64,000 bases of DNA from Nilaparvata lugens (lineage: Eukaryota > Arthropoda > Insecta > Hemiptera > Delphacidae). The notes under the pieces are model-generated. The model saw nothing but the letters and a program-made list of their open reading frames with translations. It was not told where the DNA came from and made no database searches. Positions 12,834-24,167 of this stretch are shown piece by piece. How positions within the stretch are numbered: position 1 is the stretch's first letter; every line of letters begins with the position of its first letter. The DNA lies in the NCBI RefSeq assembly GCF_014356525.2, contig NC_052507.1, positions 38,304,368 to 38,368,367 on the forward strand. The letters are read 5' to 3'. Both the position numbers and the translations under genes were made by a program.

Positions 12834-13480
12834 ATCTATCAATCAAAGAAGTCTAAGATCTAGGCTGTTAATACAATATTCATATGATCATTAATTTCTG
12901 CAATATAATTTTGCGATAATTTAATGTAGCTCTGATTCACTAGATGTATTGCTCTATTTATTCCTTCAGGTGCCGAATCTCGCACCCTGAGATAAACAAT
13001 ATATTTATTACAAAGAAATCTATTAGAAACTATAGAATTTAATATATATGTTGGGACTACTAGTTTGTCAATTTGTCATGCTGATATAAGAATTTATTCT
13101 AAATAGAATTGTCCAAGTCGACAAGTATTAGCAAGCTGATATCGCAGCTACATGCAAATAAATGCATATGATCATAAAAATGAAAGCACATGGTAGCGTT
13201 TCATGCTATAAAATTTAAAGAATAGTATTAGCCTGTGATATTTTATTGATTTCGATTATTGTTTTATCTTATATTATATATTTCTGTCACTCTATATATT
13301 TTTGCTCTGATTTATTTTTTGAGATATTTGTTAATATATGTATCAAATTGTTTATGGTGTACGATTCATTTTTATTCCTCAATACTATAGGATAAGTATT
13401 ATATATATATTTTTTAATGAATTATCAGAATTATTGTGGAAGCTCTTATCTGGGCCTATAAAGATTTTTAGGAGGCTAAT
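12834..13480. repeat. Dispersed repeat family A, right part
   Basis: Continuation of family A after hAT-1. It matches 39,180-39,730 through blocks such as GCCGAATC/ACCCTGAG and the GCACATGGTA...TCATGCTA block. It is AT-rich with no ORF of interest. Homology fades in the AT-rich tail, so the right limit is approximate. Confidence 0.65.
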
Positions 13481-14207
13481 CGTTATTTAATTATAAAAAA
13501 TAACGTGACACAATTCAGATCTTGACGACTCTTAATGTCACAATCATTGCAGTCCGCTTAGAAGATTGGAGGTTACGCTTCAATTTCACCCAAATTACTC
13601 AGTTCGCTGAACCAAACATTTGCTCAGTTAATTGGGACCAGCTATGGAAGATAGCAGATATCGAGTCAATCATTTGGTACTTGAGTAAATCGAGCCTGTG
13701 CACTCATAGATCCTGTTCCTGAATCATAAACCCAGATTCGATTTAGAGGGACTTTCTGTAATGTACCCAATGATTGTACAGCCCCTGAGTTATGAATTAG
13801 AATATTAATAGACAGTTGAGCGAACAAAACTAATTCCATCACTGGGAAAGAATCACAATCTTATCTAAGGCAGATAAACGTCAGTTATCTGACCTATAAA
13901 GGCTGCAACTAGTAAATCAGTAATGGTATATCTTTCAGAAATTCATTAAAAAAAAACACATGTATTCATGGTGTTTACTGTTTTGATTGGTGATTCAAAT
14001 ATTTGGAGGTTAGAATTGAACCAATACATAACCCTAAATAAACCAAAGCTAACTTGTCAACAACTAGCCAATTGAGAAGGCAGTTTGATTAATAATTGTT
14101 TGCAACAGCTATATGATATTAATTTTTTCACCTTTAATATTGTAATTTATATTCCAAATGGGACCAAATAATCATTTATGAGCTGTCATAAAGCTATATC
14201 TTCTCTA
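13481..14207. other. No gene recognised; contains first copy of a 127-bp duplication
   Basis: AT-rich unique-looking DNA. The only structure seen is 13,638-13,764, an exact direct copy of 15,154-15,280. A short open frame at 13,522-13,722 has no recognisable domain and probably has no meaning. Confidence 0.6.
13638..13764 (+). repeat. 127-bp direct duplication, copy 1
   Basis: Runs from CCAGCTATGGAAGATAGCAG to GACTTTCTGTAATGT and matches 15,154-15,280 without a difference that I could see. Flanking sequence on both sides differs between the copies. Confidence 0.9.
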
Positions 14208-14660
14208 TATCTATAAAAGGCTAAGCCCCGACAGACTGAAATCACACCACAGCCCAAACTACTGAGCCTACAAACTTGAAATTTTGCACAACTGTTTATG
14301 GTAGCCTGAAAACATCCACTAAGAAAGGATTTTCAGAAAGTTGCCCCCCTGAGGGAGCTGGGGCCCCCCAAAAATTGTGTACTTCTTAACCGATCATTGC
14401 ACAGCAAAGTCATGAGGAAATTTTTTGTTCAGCTACGAAAAAAAATCAGATCTATGCAGAAAAAATCCGACCAGGAGCAGAGAGGGGTCCAGGAGAGAGA
14501 ATTTTTTGGAAATGTTCATGTAAAATCACACTACAGCTCAAACTAATTGGCCAACAGACTTAAAACTCTGCACAAATATTCTTCAAACATGCTAGATGCA
14601 CACTAAGAGCGGATTCTAAGATATTTTGCCTCTAAGGGTTTCAAAGGATGAAAAAGGATC
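14208..14660 (+). repeat. Helitron-like non-autonomous repeat fragment with internal duplication
   Basis: Starts with TCTATAAAAGGCTAAGC, the kind of TC-led AT-rich start seen in Helitron 5' ends. It contains two related blocks (about 14,240-14,360 and 14,520-14,640) sharing AAATCACACYACAGC, CAAACT, ACTTGAAATTTTGCAC-like and CACTAAGA motifs. No coding sequence. No clear CTRR end was identified, so the classification is tentative. Confidence 0.4.
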
Positions 14661-15153
14661 CTATTTAGTAAGGTTATGAACATGGTAAGGTGAATGCCAT
14701 ATTATGGAACTGATATAATTGACACATGATATTCTAACATATGTTGTAATCATTGGAAAGCTTAAAATAATTTTATCAATCAGCTGATCAAATTTAATTT
14801 TCTGTGTATCAAAAGCGCAAGCTTATTGCCACGTGTTTGTTCCATTGTTGTATGCTTATGCTTGGCCTTCTATCAGCTGTACCTTATATGGAGTCTCATA
14901 CATTCCGATTAGAACTGAGCACAGAGATTTTCTTTGGTTAGAAGTTTGTTATAATTCTTTTTTCAAATTTAAATTTTATTGCAAACAAAAAAAACATTAA
15001 AAAAATTCTTAATAGACAACAAGATTACAAAAACAAGATGTCAAACATAAACCTATATTTATTTGTAGCACGGCCAGAAAAAGACAAACTTGAGTATTAT
15101 TAGCCGTGAGTTCATTCAATATAACTGATGAGAGTTGATGAGAGATGTGAGTT
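14661..15153. other. No feature recognised
   Basis: AT-rich DNA with homopolymer A and T runs. No ORF, inverted repeat or recognisable element was seen. Confidence 0.6.
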
Positions 15154-15276
15154 CCAGCTATGGAAGATAGCAGATATCGAGTCAATCATTTGGTACTTGA
15201 GTAAATCGAGCCTGTGCACTCATAGATCCTGTTCCTGAATCATAAACCCAGATTCGATTTAGAGGGACTTTCTGTA

Positions 15277-15280
<4 letters not shown>
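15154..15280 (+). repeat. 127-bp direct duplication, copy 2
   Basis: Exact copy of 13,638-13,764. Its last bases (GTAATGT) run directly into the GT microsatellite. Confidence 0.9.
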
Positions 15281-15692
<412 letters not shown>

Positions 15693-15742
15693 GAGTAGGT
15701 ATAAAAGGAGGATTCTGGGCCCACCAGCAATGAGCAGCCCAA

Positions 15743-15931
15743 TTTAACCTAACCTAACCTAACCTCCCCCAAACCTAGTCTCAGTCATTTTGTCTGGCCC
15801 CACCAGTGATGAGCAACCTAACCTAACCTAACCTAACCTAACCTCCCCCAAACCTAGTCTCAGTCATTTTGTCTGGCCCCACCAGTGATGAGCAACCTAA
15901 CCTAACCTAACCTAACCTAACCTCCCCCAAA
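15743..15931 (+). repeat. Outer left (CCTAA)n blocks in 79-bp tandem units
   Basis: Three blocks of three to six CCTAA repeats, each followed by CCCCCAAACCTAGTCTCAG and CATTTTGTCT. The period, measured on AGTCTCAG (15,777, 15,856, 15,935), is 79 bases. CCTAA/TTAGG is the ancestral insect telomere repeat. The C-rich strand reads 5' to 3' rightward here, the orientation of a left chromosome end. Confidence 0.85.
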
Positions 15932-16340
15932 CCTAGTCTCAGTCATTTTGTCTCTCTTCATGACTCCTTCCCCAACCAATAGGAGAGCAGGAAGCCTCCC
16001 ACCATGATTTTCTCCCCAAAACAGGCGATGACAGGTGTGCTAAGAACAGGTGCAGCTGCTCTTACCAAAACCATGAAAAAAAAATCCTATTTAAAATTCC
16101 CCTATTAAATTTTTTTATTTCCCATACTAAATTCTGGTATTTTATATTCTTAAGGTGGGTACTTTAAGTTTTATTGAGATTCTTAGAATATTTTTTTTTT
16201 AACTTTAATTCTTGTATCCGATTGGTAATGTAGATATTCCATCCTCTAATACTATTCTCTTATCATCTTTGGAACAAAGAGCTTTTTTTATTTATATCCA
16301 CTGTATAGACATGATGCTCTTTAGATCTGATGCAGGTATT

Positions 16341-17244
16341 ATAGAAATAAAATAATCTCTTATGTTATTTCTGCATTCAGTTTCAATTTACTACCTATCA
16401 ATTATGTAGAAATTTTTGAGGATCCATCAAACAAAAAATAATATTAGTTTCTCACAAAAGTGCTATATATTAAGAGTGGTGAGACATATTTCTGCAAGTC
16501 AACCACAGTTTTCTCTACTATATCCAAAGTTGTTGACCTAGATGAGTTGGGCCTTATAGCAACAGGTAACTTGATACCACAAGTCTTAAGAAAAAGAGCA
16601 AACATAACCTGTAAGCTTCTCCCATACCCTGTTAAAGAGATACAGCCCTTGTCTCCTATCACAGTGCTATCAGCCAAGAAGCATAAGCTAGAACTGGATG
16701 AAATTGATCTAAAACGGAGGAAAATTGAGTTTTTCTTGAAGCCACACAGTCATTTAGGGAACAGCATGAGCAGCTAGCAGAATTTGAGAAAGAAATAGAA
16801 AATTTGAGAGAAACTTGAGCCATATTTCCATTCACATTGGCTAAATTTTGATCTAAGTGGAGTGTACAATGTGACTGCATTTACTGTGAATAATACTGGG
16901 AAATTCCCATATGTGGGTGTACTGGGGGAGAAAGATGATTTGAAAAATGTTTACTTTGTAAAGGGGTGCCATAAAAATGTTTTTATTGATGCATACAAAG
17001 CTATCGAAACTCTCAAAAAAATGGGTTATTTTGTAATCCCTTACAGTGACAAAAAAGAAATAATTTGTCTACCAAGGGAAGAGAAAATTTGGGTAATTAC
17101 AGTCAATGGTATGACAAGCTATAATGGTCATACATTTCCTAGAATAGAATCACTTAAGTTTCTGTCAGATGTTTGAAAAAAAAACTTGGAAGACACTCCC
17201 TTCATACAAAAAGAAGTGGAGCAGTATAATAACATCACATGCTA
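16341..17244 (+). pseudogene. Truncated duplicate of the coding unit's 3' half, left arm
   Basis: A direct repeat of about 18,625-19,510 placed upstream of the intact promoter. It covers the region from FNLLPINYVEIFEDPS through the basic/coiled segment (KHKLELDEIDLKRRKIEFF) to the GMTSYNGHTFPRIESL block and stops in the middle of the protein (near GTGGAGCAGTATAATAACATC). Open pieces remain at 16,460-16,777 and 16,862-17,176, separated by frameshifts. It has no start region or promoter of its own. It looks like debris from a tandem copy or a rolling-circle-type junction; the mechanism is inference. Confidence 0.85.
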
Positions 17245-17430
17245 TGCTTTCAATGAAGGCTGTTTCAACGACCCCCACTCCACCACCTCATGTCACATGA
17301 CCAGTCTTTGACAGCATCCAAATCTTCTCTCAATAAGTCTGTATGACGTCATTTCTCAACTTTCTTACTATAAATACCAATGCATTGATCTGCATTCGTT
17401 CAGTTTGATAGTGTCAACGGTGCAGTAAAC
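17245..17430 (+). promoter_or_regulatory. Core promoter of the left-arm coding unit
   Basis: A perfect CRE palindrome TGACGTCA lies at 17,344-17,351. A TATA box, TATAAATA, lies at 17,369-17,376. An arthropod initiator TCAGT at 17,400-17,404 puts the initiator A 33 bases after the TATA start. The ATG follows at 17,431 in the context AAACATGG. Spacing fits an RNA polymerase II promoter with a leader of about 29 bases. Confidence 0.65.
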
Positions 17431-19801
17431 ATGGATACTTCTAAGGTGTTTAATGTGCCTATGCTCTGTGGTAATAAAATCAAGCCTACCAATGAGCGGT
17501 TTGGTTTGTGGCTTCTATCAGAAAACTTGTGTGATGACAACCTTGTGACAGACATTGGAAATATTGATTACACTGCTGGGGAAGAACTGTTTGTGCAGGA
17601 TGACTCAAATCTTGTGCCTATTACAGAACCTTTTTGTGACAATATAATGCTTGTGAAAATCTGTGCTTTAGATGATTGTGAGGCAATGGATAAGAGACAG
17701 TTCGTTCTAAAAAAGGATATATGTGGTGCATTCAACTTATATTTGAGAGGTGAATTCTCTAATATGGTGTCAGCTAAACATGGAGTCAAAGCAAAGCTGC
17801 CTTACCTATTGGACAGTGGAAGTGATATGTCTCAAAAGATTCTACAAGTGCTTGGCAAAGATAATTACAACGAGGTAAACAAAAATACCAGGAACCAGTA
17901 GGGATACCTTACAAAGTGGAGCTTGCAGACGTCCCAATTGCTACATTGATGGAAGAGCTACCGAGATTATTGGAGCAGCTGAGGAAGGAGCACTTCTATC
18001 TACTAGACTTGGACATAACACAGGACTTTGCTGGAATATTCAACAAGAATGGGATGTGTGACTTTCTAACTACAAATCATCGTTTCTGCTCTCAAGGAGA
18101 ATATAAAGAAGACTATAATGTGATAGTAGATAACAATAAAACTGTTGGGATTGATTGCTTGACTTGGGTTAATAGTAATGTGAGGGTGAAAATTTATGAT
18201 AAGTTTGTATGTCAAATAACAAGCCCTGGTATAAATAAGCAGTTAGGTAACCATATTGTAGACTTTATTGCCTGTCCAGATACAAGATTATGGGAAACTT
18301 TCACTTCTCCTGCAGCCAAAATGCATGGTATTACACGTTTGGAAGCTACAATCTATAACTACAGTTTAACAAATAGAGACAATAGCAAAACCTTTGACCC
18401 TATTCAGGATAGCTTGTCACTTTTGAAAGATAGTAGAAATTATTTCCAAAATGCTCCAATTTATTCTGCATCCTTGGCTAAAATGTGGAGAAAACTGACA
18501 GATAATTTGAAAAATAGTTGTTGTTTGGTCTATAATGATCTTCTACAGTATGTTTACTGGGGTAATAGCAATACCAAGAAATTGACTGGAGTACAAGTAA
18601 AGCTCCCCACTGACCCACAACATAGAAATAAAATAATTTCTTATGTTATTTCTGCATTCAGTTTCAATTTACTACCTATCAATTATGTAGAAATTTTTGA
18701 GGATCCTTCAAACAAAAATAATATCAGTTCTCACAAAAGTGCTATATTAAGAGTGGTGAAACTATTTCTGCAAGTCAACCACAGTTTTCTCTACCATATC
18801 CAAAGTTGTTGACCTAGATGAGTTGGGCCTTGTAGCAACAGGTAACTTGATACCACAAGTCTTAAGAAAACGAGCAAACATAACCTGTAAGCTTCTCCCA
18901 TACCCTGTTAAAGAGATACAGCCCTTGTCTCCTATCACAGTGCTATCAGCCAAGAAGCGTAAGCTAGAACTGGATGAAATTGATCTAAAACGAAGGAAAA
19001 TTGAGTTTTTTGAAGCCACACAGTCATTTAGGGAACAGCATGAGCAGCTAGCAGAATTTGAGAAAGAAATAGAAAATTTGAGAGAGAAACTTGAGCCATA
19101 TTTCCATTCACATTGGCTAAATTTTGATCGAAGTGGAGTGTACAATGTGACTGCATTTACTGTGAATAATACTGGGAAATTCCCATATGTAGGTGTACTG
19201 GGGGAGAAAGATGATTTGAAAAATGTTTACTTTGTAAAGGGGTGCCATAAAAATGTTTTTATTAATGCATACAAAGCTATCGAAACTCTCAAAAAAATGG
19301 GTTATTTTGTAATCCCTTACAGTGAAAAAAAAAGAAATAATTTGTCTACCAAGGGAAGAGAAAATTTGTGTAATTACAGTCAATGGTATGACAAGCTATA
19401 ATGGTCATACATTTCCTAGAATAGAATCACTTAAGTTTCTGTCAGATGTTTGGAAAAACTTAGAAGACACTCCCTTCACACGAAAAGAAGTGGAGCAGTA
19501 TAATAACATCACAATGCTGGAAATTAAAGGTAAAGTGAAAGTAGGGGATTGCAGAAGATTAGAGAATCTACAAGAAGGAACAGAATTGGTCATTATTGCA
19601 ATCAAACAGGTATGCTGTAGAAACAAGACTAGATATATTCTACAGTTTGAAAACCTGGAAGCATTGTATGTGTCAAACTATTGGTTAGAGGAAGAATTTG
19701 AAAAGCCAAACATAGATTTGAATTATAAAATTAGAATCAAGCTAGATGTTTTCAAATATACACCCTGTAGGAATAAGGAAAGAGTTACTTTCTGTATTTG
19801 A
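17431..19801 (+). CDS. Unrecognised protein with Rep_trans-like motifs, left arm (frameshifted)
   Basis: Coding unit of about 790 codons split by frameshifts. The ATG at 17,431 follows a well-spaced TATA and initiator. An N-terminal segment of 156 codons (MDTSKVFNVPMLCGNK...) has no known domain. The next segment (17,916-18,812) has LLDLDITQDFAGIF near 18,000, VRVKIYDKFVCQI near 18,190 and GITRLEATIY near 18,340. In that order these resemble the D-x-x-x-D, YDK and R-x-E signature of Rep_trans-type rolling-circle initiators (PF02486-like). Then comes a basic, charged coiled region (KKRKLELDEIDLKRRK, about 18,950-19,090) that could hold a nuclear localisation signal, and a C-terminal part to TGA at 19,799-19,801. 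Frame breaks lie near 17,875, 18,735 and 19,325. The right arm is open across the first two, so they may be sequencing errors. Function as a replication initiator is inference. Confidence 0.65.
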
Positions 19802-19940
19802 TTGGGCCATAGATATGCTTTGATGTATGTATAATAATTTAAAAATGAAGAAAATTATTGTGACATTGAGTGTTGGCATTGACCTCTCCCCCCTTCTCCG
19901 CATTCCTCTCTCATTTTTTTTCTTTCCTGCTAAATGAGTG

Positions 19941-20089
19941 GAGGAGGAGGAGGATGAGGAGGGGGAGAAGGAGGGGAGTAGGAGGAGGGGCATGATGAGC
20001 ACCTAATTTAACCTAACCTAACCTCACCTAACCTAACCTAACCTAACCTAACTCCTCCTCCTCCTCCTCCTCCTCCTCCTCCTCCTCCA
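19941..20089. repeat. Asymmetric centre of the palindrome with TTAGG repeats
   Basis: A GGA-rich run (19,941-19,990), then ATGATGAGCAC, then CCTAA repeats (about 20,008-20,051), then a pure CTC run (20,052-20,088). The GATGAGCA plus CCTAA arrangement repeats the outer terminal unit (GATGAGCAACCTAACC). The centre therefore contains a terminal-type sequence in left-end orientation for the right arm. Confidence 0.8.
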
Positions 20090-20210
20090 CTCATTTAGCA
20101 GGAAAGAAAAAAAATGAGAGGAATGCGGAGAGGGGGGAGAGGTCAATGTCACAATAATTTTCTTCATTTTTAAATTATTATACATACATCAAAGCATATC
20201 TATGGCCCAA

Positions 20211-22573
20211 TCAAATACAGAAAGTAACTCTTTCCTTATTCCTACAGGGTGTATATTTGAAAACATCTAGCTTGATTCTAATTTTATAATTCAAATCTAT
20301 GTTTGGCTTTTCAAATTCTTCCTCTAACCAATAGTTTGACACATACAATGCTTCCAGGTTTTCAAACTGTAGAATATATCTAGTCTTGTTTCTACAGCAT
20401 ACCTGTTTGATTGCAATAATGACCAATTCTGTTCCTTCTTGTAGATTCTCTAATCTTCTGCAATCCCCTACTTTCACTTTACCTTTAATTTCCAGCATTG
20501 TGATGTTATTATACTGCTCCACTTCTTTTCGTGTGAAGGGAGTGTCTTCTAAGTTTTTCCAAACATCTGACAGAAACTTAAGTGATTCTATTCTAGGAAT
20601 GTATGACCATTAGCTTGTCATACCATTGACTGTAATTACACAAATTTTCTCTTCCCTTGGTAGACAAATTATTTCTTTTTTTTTCACTGTAAGGGATTAC
20701 AAAATAACCCATTTTTTGAGAGTTTCGATAGCTTTGTATGCATTAATAAAAACATTTTTATGGCACCCCTTTACAAAGTAAACATTTTTCAAATCATCTT
20801 TCTCCCCCAGTACACCTACATATGGGAATTTCCCAGTATTATTCACAGTAAATGCAGTCACATTGTACACTCCACTTCGATCAAAATTTAGCCAATGTGA
20901 ATGGAAATATGGCTCAAGTTTCTCTCTCAAATTTTCTATTTCTTTCTCAAATTCTGCTAGCTGCTCATGCTGTTCCCTAAATGACTGTGTGGCTTCAAAA
21001 AACTCAATTTTCCTTCGTTTTAGATCAATTTCATCCAGTTCTAGCTTACGCTTCTTGGCTGATAGCACTGTGATAGGAGACAAGGGCTGTATCTCTTTAA
21101 CAGGGTATGGGAGAAGCTTACAGGTTATGTTTGCTCGTTTTCTTAAGACTTGTGGTATCAAGTTACCTGTTGCTACAAGGCCCAACTCATCTAGGTCAAC
21201 AACTTTGGATATGGTAGAGAAAACTGTGGTTGACTTGCAGAAATATGTCTCACCACTCTTAATATAGCACTTTTGTGAGAAACTGATATTATTTTTGTTT
21301 GAAGGATCCTCAAAAATTTCTACATAATTGATAGGTAGTAAATTGAAACTGAATGCAGAAATAACATAAGAAATTATTTTATTTCTATGTTGTGGGTCAG
21401 TGGGGAGCTTTACTTGTACTCCAGTCAATTTCTTGGTATTGCTATTACCCCAGTAAACATACTGTAGAAGATCATTATAGACCAAACAACAACTATTTTT
21501 CAAATTATCTGTCAGTTTTCTCCACATTTTAGCCAAGGATACAGAATAAATTGGAGCATTTTGGAAATAATTTCTACTATCTCTCAAAAGTGACAAGCTA
21601 TCCTGAATAGGGTCAAAGGTTTTGCTATTGTCTCTATTTGTTAAACTGTAGTTATAGATTGTAGCTTCCAAACGTGTAATACCATGCATTTTGGCTGCAG
21701 GAGAAGTGAAAGTTTCCCATAATCTTGTATCTGGACAGGCAATAAAGTCTACAATATGTTTACCTAACTGCTTATTTATACCAGGCTTGTTATTTGACAT
21801 ACAAACTTATCATAATTTTCACCCTCACATTACTATTAACCCAAGTCAAGCAATCAATCCCAACAGTTTTATTGTTATCTACTATCACATTATATCTTCT
21901 TCTTATATTCTCCTTGAGAGCAGAAACGATGATTTGTAGTTAGAAAGTCACACATCCCATTCTTGTTGAATATTCCAGCAAAGTCCTGTGTTATGTCCAA
22001 GTCTAGTAGATAGAAGTGCTCCTTCCTCAGCTGCTCCAATAATCTCGGTAGCTCTTCCATCAATGTAGCAATTGGACGTCTGCAAGCTCCACTTTGTAAG
22101 GTATCCCTACTGGTTCCTGGTATTTTTGTTTCACCTCGTTGTAATTATCTTTGCCAAGCACTGTAGAATCTTTTGAGACATATCACTTCCACTGTCCAAT
22201 AGGTAAGGCAGCTTTGCTTTGACTCCATGTTTAGCTGACCCATATTAGAGAATTCACCTCTCAATATAATTGAATGCACCACATATATCCTTTTTTAGAA
22301 CGAAGCGTCTCTTATCCATTGCCTCACAATCATCTAAAGCACAGATTTTCACAAGCATTATATTGTCACAAAAAGGTTCTGTAATAGGCACAAGATTTGA
22401 GTCATCCTGCACAAACAGTTCTTCCCCAGCAGTGTAATCAATATTTCCAATGTCTGTCACAAGGTTGTCATCACACAAGTTTTCTGATAGAAGCCACAAA
22501 CCAACCGCTCATTGGTAGGCTTGATTTTATTACCACAGAGCATAGGCACATTAAACACCTTAGAAGTATCCAT
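20211..22573 (-). CDS. Unrecognised protein with Rep_trans-like motifs, right arm (frameshifted)
   Basis: Inverted counterpart of 17,431-19,801, read on the minus strand from ATG at 22,571-22,573 to a stop at 20,211. The longest open piece is 20,697-21,800 (367 codons). It spans the GITRLEATIY motif, the KKRKLELDEIDLKRRK basic coil and the NNTGKFPYVGVLG block without interruption, where the left arm is broken. The C-terminal 103 codons (20,211-20,522) are in another phase. Breaks also lie near 22,070 (one base fewer than the left arm beside GACGTC), near 21,900 in the segment before the YDK motif, and near 22,250. The arms therefore carry different indels in the same gene, which fits either independent decay or read errors. 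Confidence 0.65.
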
Positions 22574-22767
22574 GTTTACTGCACCGTGACACTATCAAAC
22601 TGAACGAATGCAGATCAATGCATTGGTATTTATAGTAAAAAGTTGAGAAATGACGTCATACAGACTTATTGAGAGAAGATTTGGATGCTGTCAAAGACTG
22701 GTCATGTGACATGAGGTGGTGGAGTGGGGGTCGTTGAAACAGCCTTCATTGAAAGCATAGCATGTGA
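22574..22767 (-). promoter_or_regulatory. Core promoter of the right-arm coding unit
   Basis: Mirror of the left-arm promoter: TATA box (TATTTATA on the plus strand) at 22,627-22,634 and the CRE palindrome TGACGTCA at about 22,651-22,658. The initiator lies about 30 bases upstream of the ATG. Sequence is nearly identical to the left arm. Confidence 0.6.
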
Positions 22768-23660
22768 TGTTATTATACTGCTCCACTTCTTTTTGTGTGA
22801 AGGGAGTGTCTTCCAAGTTTTTTTTTCAAACATCTGACAGAAACTTAAGTGATTCTATTCTAGGAATGTATGACCATTATAGCTTGTCATACCATTGACT
22901 GTAATTACCCAAATTTTCTCTCCCTTGGTAGACAATTATTTCTTTTTTGTCACTGTAAGGATTACAAAATAACCCATTTTTTGAGAGTTTCGATAGCTTT
23001 GTATGCATCAATAAAAACATTTTTATGGCACCCCTTTACAAGTAAACATTTTTCAAATCATCTTTCTCCCCCAGTACACCCACATATGGGAATTTCCAGT
23101 ATTATTCACAGTAAATGCAGTCACATTGTACACTCCACTTAGATCAAAATTTAGCCAATGTGAATGGAAATATGGCTCAAGTTTCTCTCAAATTTCCATT
23201 TCTTTTCAAATTCTGCTAGCTGCTCATGCTGTTCCCTAAATGACTGTGTGGCTTCAAGAAAAACTCAATTTTCCTCCGTTTTAGATCAATTTCATCCAGT
23301 TCTAGCTTATGCTTCTTGGCTGATAGCACTGTGATAGGAGACAAGGGTCGTATCTCTTTAACAGGGTATGGGAGAAGCTTACAGGTTATGTTTGCTCTTT
23401 TTCTTAAGACTTGTGGTATCAAGTTACCTGTTGCTATAAGGCCCAACTCATCTAGGTCAACAACTTTGATATGGTAGAGAAAACTGTGGTTGACTTGCAG
23501 AAATATGTCTCACCACTCTTAATATATAGCACTTTTGTGAGAAACTAATATTATTTTTTGTTTGATGGATCCTCAAAAATTTCTACATAATTGATAGGTA
23601 GTAAATTGAAACTGAATGCAGAAATAACATAAGAGATTATTTTATTTCTATAATACCTGC
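22768..23660 (-). pseudogene. Truncated duplicate of the coding unit's 3' half, right arm
   Basis: Mirror image of 16,341-17,244 with the same two junctions, so the internal duplication was already present before the arms became inverted copies. It differs from the left version by several homopolymer-length changes. The longest remnant frame is 23,216-23,446. Confidence 0.85.
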
Positions 23661-24062
23661 ATCAGATCTAAAGAGCATCATGTCTATACAGTGGATATAA
23701 ATAAAAAAGCTCTTGTTCCAAAGATGATAAGAGAATAGTATTAGAGGATGGAATATTACCAATCGGATACAGAATTAAAGTTAAAAAAAAAAAAAATATT
23801 CTAAGAATCTCAATAAAACTTAAGTACCCACCTTAAGAATATAAAATACCAGAATTTAGTGTGGGAAATAAAAAAATTTAATAGGGGAATTTTAAATAGG
23901 ATTTTTTTTTCATGGTTTTGGTAAGAGCAGCTGCACCTGTTCTTAGCACACCTGTCATCGCCTGTTTTGGGGAGAAAATCATGGTGGGAGGCTTCCTGCT
24001 CTCCTATTGGTTGGGGAAGGAGTCATGGTGAGAGACAAAATGACTGAGACTAGGTTTGGGGG

Positions 24063-24167
24063 AGGTTAGGTTAGGTTAGGTTAGGTTAGGTTGCTCATCA
24101 CTGGTGGGGCCAGACAAAATGACTGAGACTAGGTTTGGGGGAGGTTAGGTTAGGTTAGGTTAGGTTA
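24063..24167 (-). repeat. Outer right (TTAGG)n blocks
   Basis: Two blocks of GGTTA repeats separated by the same 79-bp unit as on the left, one unit fewer. The G-rich strand reads 5' to 3' rightward, the orientation of a right chromosome end, so the two ends of the palindrome both face outward. Confidence 0.85.

Noticed and set aside
20863..21267. 134-codon plus-strand frame rich in Ser and Cys in the right arm
   Set aside because: It is the antisense shadow of the Rep-like coding unit; the same shadow appears on the minus strand of the left arm (18,762-19,145).
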